Origin: REEB95 sp035934995
Lineage (GTDB): Bacteria > Pseudomonadota > Alphaproteobacteria > ATCC43930 > CGMCC-115725
Length of the DNA stretch: 64,000 nucleotides
NCBI GenBank assembly: GCA_035934995.1
Contig: DASYXI010000043.1
Span: 10,977 to 74,976 of the forward strand
Reading direction: 5' to 3'
Made by a program: the position numbers and the translations under genes. The notes under the pieces are model-generated. The model saw nothing but the letters and a program-made list of their open reading frames with translations. It had not been told where the DNA came from and did no database searches. Below, piece by piece: positions 59,180 to 64,000 of the stretch (position 1 is the stretch's first letter; each line of letters begins with the position of its first letter).

Positions 59180-60523
59180 ATGCCCAAATCCCTCGACCCG
59201 CTCGCGCTGCTGGGCGATCTCGTCAGCCGCGCCCGTAAGGATGGCGCCGACCAGGCCGACGCGGTGCTGATCGAAAGCATCGCGCTGTCGCACAGCCAGC
59301 GGCTCGGCCATCTTGAAAAGCTCGAACGCCAGGAGAGCTTCGACCTCGGCTTGCGCGTTATCGTCGGCAGGCGCCAGGCGATCGTCTCGGCCAACGATCG
59401 CGACGCCGATCATGGCGAAGAATTGGTCGGCCGCGCCTTGGCGATGGCGCGCAGCGTGCCGGAAGACCCTTATTGCGGTATCGCCGACGCGGCGGCGCTG
59501 GCGAAGCAGATCCCCGATCTCGATCTGGCCGATCCGGACGAGCCTTCGCCCGCAGCGTTGGCGGCGCGCGCGGGCGCGGCCGAAGACGCGGCGCGCGCGA
59601 TTAAGGGTGTCACCAATTCCGAAGGCGCGCAGGCCAGCTGGTCGCGCCATCGCGTCGCGCTCGTCGCGTCCAACGGTTTCGCCGGCAGCTATGCAACGAC
59701 CGGCCACGCCATCGCGGTTTCGGTGCTGGCCGGCAACGGCGCCGCGATGGAACGCGACGACGATTGGGATTCGGCGGTGTTTGGCACCGACCTGAAGGAG
59801 CCGGCGGCGATCGGCCGCAAGGCCGGCGAACGCGCGGTCAAGCGGCTCGGCGCCCGCAAGATGCCGACTGCCAAAGTGCCGGTGGTGTTCGACCCGCGCG
59901 TGTCGTCATCGCTGTTGGGTCATTTGAGCGGCGCCATCAGCGGCCCATCGATTGCGCGCGGCACGTCGTTCCTCAAGGACCGGATGGGCCAGCCGGTCTT
60001 TCCGCGCGGCATCACGATCGTCGACGATCCGCACATGAAACGCGGCCGCCGCTCGGCGCCGTTCGACGGCGAAGGCATCGCCACGCGGAAACGCGACATC
60101 GTCGCCGACGGCGTGCTGCAGACGTGGCTCCTCGACCTTGCGTCGGCGCGGCAGCTCAAGCTCGAGACCACCGGCCACGCGCGCCGCGGCACGTCGGGTC
60201 CACCGGGACCGGGGCCGGCCAATTTGTATCTCGCGCCGGGCGTGCTGACCGCGCAGGAGCTGATCGGCGCGGTGACGAACGGTTTCTATGTCACGGAGCT
60301 CATGGGCATGGGGGTCAACGGCGTCACCGGCGACTACAGCCGGGGCGCGGCGGGATTCTGGATCGAGAACGGCGCGCTCGCCTTCCCGGTGAGCGAGGTG
60401 ACGATCGCCGGCAATCTCAAGGACATGTTCCGCAACCTCACGCCGGCCAGCGATCTCGAGTTCCGCACCGGCATCGACGCGCCGACCGTGCGGATCGACG
60501 GCATGACCGTGGCCGGCGCCTGA
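59180..60523 (+). CDS. pmbA: Metalloprotease subunit PmbA (TldE)
   Basis: 447 residues. Same fold as TldD without the HExxxH site, as expected for the non-catalytic TldE partner. Segments: RQAIVSANDRD, SLLGHLSGAISGPSIARGTSFL, RKRDIVADGVLQTWLLDLASA in part, and FWIENGALAFPVSEVTIAG. It functions with TldD (52052), encoded about 7 kb away. ATG 59180. Confidence 0.95.
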   Translation: MPKSLDPLALLGDLVSRARKDGADQADAVLIESIALSHSQRLGHLEKLERQESFDLGLRVIVGRRQAIVSANDRDADHGEELVGRALAMARSVPEDPYCGIADAAALAKQIPDLDLADPDEPSPAALAARAGAAEDAARAIKGVTNSEGAQASWSRHRVALVASNGFAGSYATTGHAIAVSVLAGNGAAMERDDDWDSAVFGTDLKEPAAIGRKAGERAVKRLGARKMPTAKVPVVFDPRVSSSLLGHLSGAISGPSIARGTSFLKDRMGQPVFPRGITIVDDPHMKRGRRSAPFDGEGIATRKRDIVADGVLQTWLLDLASARQLKLETTGHARRGTSGPPGPGPANLYLAPGVLTAQELIGAVTNGFYVTELMGMGVNGVTGDYSRGAAGFWIENGALAFPVSEVTIAGNLKDMFRNLTPASDLEFRTGIDAPTVRIDGMTVAGA

Positions 60524-60584
60524 CGCGCCGGCCTTGCCAGGGCCGCGGCGCTTCCGTTAACAGTGCAACCGGCCCGCCACGGCA

Positions 60585-60593
60585 TGCTATGAT
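60585..60593 (+). promoter_or_regulatory. Extended -10 promoter element upstream of msbA
   Basis: TGC-TATGAT (60585-60593), a strong extended -10 with five of six bases matching TATAAT. No good -35 is needed for this type. Transcription would begin near 60600, 34 bases before the msbA start. It sits in a 110-base gap after pmbA. Confidence 0.45.
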
Positions 60594-60633
60594 CGCGCCC
60601 TAAACCCCGGGTTTTACAGAGGATTCCGGTCGC

Positions 60634-62451
60634 TTGAGCATTGATGCACCTTCGCGAGACGCCGCGAGGCAGCGGTCAGCCACCCTGCCGCTGCTGCGCC
60701 GGATGATCCGCCAGTTCGTGCGTCCTTATGTCGGCCGTCTGGCGCTCGCGCTCGTGTGCATGGCCCTGATGGCCGGCGCGACCGCGACCAACGCGTGGCT
60801 GATGCAGCCGATGCTCGACCGCGTCTTCGTCGCGCATGATGCCAAGTTGCTGCTGGTGATTCCGGCGGCAATCGTCGTGCTCGCGTTCATCAAGGGCTTC
60901 GCCAATTACGGCCAAACCGTGCTGATGACCAACGTCGGCCAGCGTGTCGTCGGCGACGTTCAGGCGGTGCTGTTCGCCCGCATGATGCGCAACGATCTCG
61001 CCTTCTTCCACGCCAACCCGACCGGCACGCTGATCTCGCGCTTCACGACCGACGCCGTCCTGCTGCGCGCAGCGGCAACCGACATTCTCGCCAACATCGG
61101 CAAGAACGCGGTGACCGCTGTGTTCCTCGGCGCGCTCATGTTCTATCAGGATTGGCGCCTGGCGCTGGTGGCGATGGTCGTGTTCCCGCTCGCCTTCCGG
61201 CCGCTCATCAGCATCGGCAAGCGCATGCGGCGCGTCTCGGCCAATACGCAGGCCGAGGTCGGTCTGTTCATGACGCTGCTCAATCAGACGTTCCAGGGCG
61301 CGCGACACGTCAAGGCCTATGGGATGGAGGCGTACGAGATCTCGCGCGTGCGCCAAATGATCCGCAACATCGTCAAGCTGGTGAACCGCGCGGCGCGCAT
61401 CCGTGCCGTCGCCTCGCCGCTGATGGAGACGCTCGGCGGCGTCGCCGTGGCGCTGGTCATCCTTTATGGCGGCCACCAGGTGTTGATCGGCGCGCGGACG
61501 CCCGGAACCTTCTTCTCGTTCGTCACGGCCTTGCTGCTCGCTTATCAGCCGGTCAAGACCTTGGCCGGGATCAACGCCAGCCTCCAGGAAGGCATGGCGG
61601 CGGCGCAGCGCATTTTCGACGTCCTCGACACCGAGCCGACGATCACCGACGCCCCGAACGCCAAGCCGTTGGCGATCAAAGGCGGCGAGATCCGTTTCCG
61701 CGACGTACAGTTCAGCTACGCCAACGGCGCCATCGCGCTGCGTGGCGTGTCGTTGACCGTGCCGGCGGGCAAGCGAGTCGCGCTGGTCGGCTCATCGGGC
61801 GCCGGCAAGTCGACGATCCTGAACCTGGTGCCGCGCTTCCACGATGCGACCGCCGGCAGCATCACGATCGACGGCCAGCCGCTGCGCGAGGTCACGGTGG
61901 CGAGCGTGCGCGGCGCGATCGCGCTGGTCAGCCAGGAAATCACGCTATTCGACGACACCATCAAGGCCAACATCGCCTATGGCCGCTTGGGTGCCGCGGA
62001 CGCCGAGATCGTCGCCGCCGCCAAGGCCGCGGCGGCCGACGAGTTTATCCGCCGGCTGCCGCAGGGTTACGACACGCTCGTCGGCGAGCATGGCGTCAAA
62101 CTGTCGGGCGGGCAGCGTCAGCGCATCGCCATTGCCCGCGCGATGCTCAAGGATGCGCCGATCCTCTTGCTGGACGAGGCCACGTCGTCCCTCGACACCG
62201 AATCCGAGCGCCACGTGCAGGCGGCTTTGGACACACTGATGCAAGGCCGCACGACGGTGGTGATCGCCCACCGGCTGTCGACCGTGACCGGCGCCGACCT
62301 GATCTACGTCATCGACGGCGGACGCGTCGTCGAGCACGGTACGCATGCCGAGTTGCTGCGCCAGCAGGGCGTCTATGCGCGGCTTTACGCACTGCAATTC
62401 GCCGACCAGGCGGCGGCAGAGCCCGCGCCGCGCACCATCCGGGCGTCCTAG
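60634..62451 (+). CDS. msbA: Lipid A export ABC transporter/permease MsbA-type
   Basis: 605 residues: six helices (about 20-300), then an ATPase domain with Walker A GSSGAGKST, signature LSGGQRQRIAIARAML, Walker B ILLLDEATS and H-loop IAHRLST. MsbA flips lipid A-core to the outer leaflet. Upstream of an acyltransferase and waaA, fitting an LPS role. The start is TTG 60634 (LSIDAP...), with GAGG at 60619-60622 rather distant; an internal ATG 22 codons later is an alternative. Confidence 0.92.
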   Translation: MSIDAPSRDAARQRSATLPLLRRMIRQFVRPYVGRLALALVCMALMAGATATNAWLMQPMLDRVFVAHDAKLLLVIPAAIVVLAFIKGFANYGQTVLMTNVGQRVVGDVQAVLFARMMRNDLAFFHANPTGTLISRFTTDAVLLRAAATDILANIGKNAVTAVFLGALMFYQDWRLALVAMVVFPLAFRPLISIGKRMRRVSANTQAEVGLFMTLLNQTFQGARHVKAYGMEAYEISRVRQMIRNIVKLVNRAARIRAVASPLMETLGGVAVALVILYGGHQVLIGARTPGTFFSFVTALLLAYQPVKTLAGINASLQEGMAAAQRIFDVLDTEPTITDAPNAKPLAIKGGEIRFRDVQFSYANGAIALRGVSLTVPAGKRVALVGSSGAGKSTILNLVPRFHDATAGSITIDGQPLREVTVASVRGAIALVSQEITLFDDTIKANIAYGRLGAADAEIVAAAKAAAADEFIRRLPQGYDTLVGEHGVKLSGGQRQRIAIARAMLKDAPILLLDEATSSLDTESERHVQAALDTLMQGRTTVVIAHRLSTVTGADLIYVIDGGRVVEHGTHAELLRQQGVYARLYALQFADQAAAEPAPRTIRAS

Positions 62452-62454
62452 CGC

Positions 62455-63198
62455 ATGAGCTGGACGAAGCGCGTCCTGCGCCGGGGCGGTGTGCAGCGTT
62501 TCCTGTGCTGGCTGGTGTCGCTCTACATCCGACTGGTGCATGCGACCGGCACATGGACGGTCGAAGGCGGCGCAATTCCGGCCGCGCTCCATGCCGCGCG
62601 ACGGCCGTTCATCCTGGCGTTCTGGCACGGCCGCCTGCTGATGATGCCGTGCGCCTGGCAGCGGAACGTGCCAATCCACATGCTGATTTCCGGGCATCGC
62701 GACGGACGCATCATCGCCGACGCGGTACGCCATTTTGGCATCGATTCGATCGCCGGCTCGACGACGGCCGGAGGCTCATCGGCGCTGCGCGGCATGGTGC
62801 GCTACCTGAAAGCCAACGAATGCGTCGGCATCACGCCCGATGGACCCGACGGTCCGGCCATGCGTGCCTCGACCGGCATCGTCGCGGTGGCGCGGCTTGC
62901 CGGCGTCACGATCGTGCCGTTGGCCTATGCCACGCGACGGCGGCGCATTCTCAACACCTGGGATCGCTTCCACCTGCCGTTGCCGTTCTCGCGCGGCGCA
63001 TTCATCTGGGACGAACCGATCGAAGTACCCGCCGAGCTCGATGAGGCCGGCGTCGAACGTTATCGCGCGCGCATCGAACAGCGGCTCAATGCGATCACGG
63101 AGGAAGCCGACCGCCGCGTCGGCCGCGAGCGCGTCTCGCCCGGAACGCAATCGCGCCAGGCGCTGCGCCGTATGCAGCGCCAGAACGGTCACGGATGA
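62455..63198 (+). CDS. Lysophospholipid acyltransferase-like protein (DUF374)
   Basis: 247 residues. The DUF374 core includes RRPFILAFWHGRLLMMP, SGHRDGRIIADAVRHFG and GITPDGPDGPAM, similar to LpxL-type acyltransferases. The first helix anchors it in the membrane. Between msbA (3 nt) and waaA (ATGA overlap), it is probably involved in LPS assembly; precise reaction unknown. Confidence 0.88.
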   Translation: MSWTKRVLRRGGVQRFLCWLVSLYIRLVHATGTWTVEGGAIPAALHAARRPFILAFWHGRLLMMPCAWQRNVPIHMLISGHRDGRIIADAVRHFGIDSIAGSTTAGGSSALRGMVRYLKANECVGITPDGPDGPAMRASTGIVAVARLAGVTIVPLAYATRRRRILNTWDRFHLPLPFSRGAFIWDEPIEVPAELDEAGVERYRARIEQRLNAITEEADRRVGRERVSPGTQSRQALRRMQRQNGHG

Positions 63199-64000
63199 GC
63201 CGGCTGCTTTCGCTTTACCGCGGCGGCACGTCGGCGCTCGGACCGCTGGTCGCACTCTATTTGGCGCGGCGCATGTCGCACGGCAAAGAAGACCCGGAAC
63301 GGTTCGCCGAACGCCAGGGCGTCGCGTCGCGGCCGCGGCCCACCGGACCGCTGGTCTGGGTGCACGCCGCCAGCATCGGCGAGGCCATGTCGATGCTGTC
63401 GCTGATCGACCGTCTGCTGGTCGAGCGCCCGCATCTTTCGGTGCTTGTCACCACCGGCACCGTGACATCGGCGCGGCTTCTCGCCAACCGTCTGCCGGGC
63501 GATCGCGCCTGGCATCAATATGTGCCCGTGGATCGCTGCGCCTACGTCCGACGCTTTCTCGAGCATTGGCGGCCGGACTTGGCGCTGTGGGTCGAATCGG
63601 AGCTGTGGCCCAACCTGATCGCCGAAACCAACCGCTTCGGCGTGCCGTTGCTGTTGCTCAACGGCCGCATGTCGGCGAAGTCGTTCCGCGGTTGGCAGCG
63701 CGTGCCGGGAATGATCGCGCCGCTGCTGGCGAGTTTCGATCTGTGTCTGGCACAGGACGATGTCCAGGCGGCGCGGCTGAAGCAGCTCGGCGCCGTCGGC
63801 GCGACCTCGGTCGGCAATCTCAAGGCGGCGGCGGCACCGCTGCCGGTCGACCAGGGCGAACTTGCACGCCTCGCCGCGGCACTCGCCGGCCACACCATCT
63901 GGCTGGCGGCCTCGACTCATCCGGGCGAAGAAGAGGCAGCGGCGGCGGTCCATCGCCGGCTGCGCGCCACGCATCCCAACCTGCTGACGATCATCGCGCC
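63195..64000 (+). CDS. waaA: 3-deoxy-D-manno-octulosonic acid (Kdo) transferase, 3' end missing
   Basis: 268 codons are present before the window ends. The start MSRLLSLYRGGTSALGPLVA (one membrane-anchoring helix), then GPLVWVHAASIGEAMSMLSL (catalytic Glu region), VTTGTVTSARLLA, LWVESELWPNL and LASTHPGEE-type sequence (here AASTHPGEEEA) identify WaaA/KdtA. It adds Kdo to lipid A precursor. ATG 63195 overlaps the DUF374 stop. Confidence 0.93.
   Translation, partial: MSRLLSLYRGGTSALGPLVALYLARRMSHGKEDPERFAERQGVASRPRPTGPLVWVHAASIGEAMSMLSLIDRLLVERPHLSVLVTTGTVTSARLLANRLPGDRAWHQYVPVDRCAYVRRFLEHWRPDLALWVESELWPNLIAETNRFGVPLLLLNGRMSAKSFRGWQRVPGMIAPLLASFDLCLAQDDVQAARLKQLGAVGATSVGNLKAAAAPLPVDQGELARLAAALAGHTIWLAASTHPGEEEAAAAVHRRLRATHPNLLTIIA

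Noticed and set aside
1..64000. CRISPR arrays, insertion sequences, prophage, tRNA or rRNA genes
   Set aside because: No spaced direct repeats, transposase, integrase, tRNA cloverleaf or rRNA sequence was found; nearly every base lies in a recognisable gene.

Overview
The window is GC-rich DNA (visibly well above 60% G+C, codon third positions dominated by G/C) from a Gram-negative alphaproteobacterium, most likely Rhodospirillales or a close relative. Evidence: a stand-alone petA-petB-petC bc1 operon, an aa3-type cox cluster with ctaB and coxF, a STAS-fused MlaE permease, a UbiK/Lgt neighbourhood, DUF6111- and DUF1285-like genes, and LPS genes (hldD, msbA, waaA). Coding is dense: about 67 protein genes, no gap over 300 bases, and many 1-4 nt stop/start overlaps. 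I see no rRNA, tRNA, CRISPR array, insertion sequence or prophage.

Layout. 1-8.3 kb: ubiK (partial, minus), then hldD, lgt, a MidA-type methyltransferase, pgeF, a lipoprotein gene, and the prs-rplY-pth-ychF translation/nucleotide operon. 8.4-13.9 kb: a dienelactone hydrolase faces a minus-strand petABC-mtnP-mtnA unit (bc1 complex plus methionine salvage). 14.0-19.2 kb: trmL-hemF face a minus-strand chain DUF1285-NUDIX-DUF6111-cca-MFS. 19.3-26.5 kb: a five-gene MoxR/vWA membrane module, the least characterised block. 26.5-30.6 kb: psd-pssA, an exported protein, and an FAD monooxygenase coupled to two small envelope proteins. 30.6-34.8 kb (minus): mlaE-mlaF-mlaD, an auxiliary lipoprotein and an unknown protein. 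34.9-41.7 kb: apt, a Kir-type K+ channel coupled to a lipoprotein, thrB-rnhA, a peroxiredoxin, a DsbD-family reductase, yqgE. 41.7-51.8 kb (minus): ctaC-ctaD-ctaB-coxF-[ctaG remnant]-ctaE-surf1-M32 peptidase-thrC-M16 peptidase-GNAT. 52.0-64.0 kb: tldD with a GH50-like secreted glycosidase, gshA and rsmE (minus), ubiA-methyltransferase-pmbA, then msbA-DUF374-waaA (partial).

How the parts work together: bc1 plus aa3 oxidase with their assembly factors and UbiA/UbiK form an aerobic ubiquinone-based chain; HldD, MsbA, the DUF374 acyltransferase, WaaA and Mla build and maintain the LPS outer membrane; Lgt serves the several lipoproteins; TldD and PmbA (TldE) are two halves of one protease encoded about 7 kb apart.

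The most notable observation is that ctaG (Cox11, CuB insertion) is missing from its usual slot in the cox operon. Only a 38-codon fragment is left, and it keeps the Cox11 C-terminal signature. The MoxR/DUF58/DUF4159/vWA module and the secreted GH50-like enzyme are the best candidates for poorly described biology.
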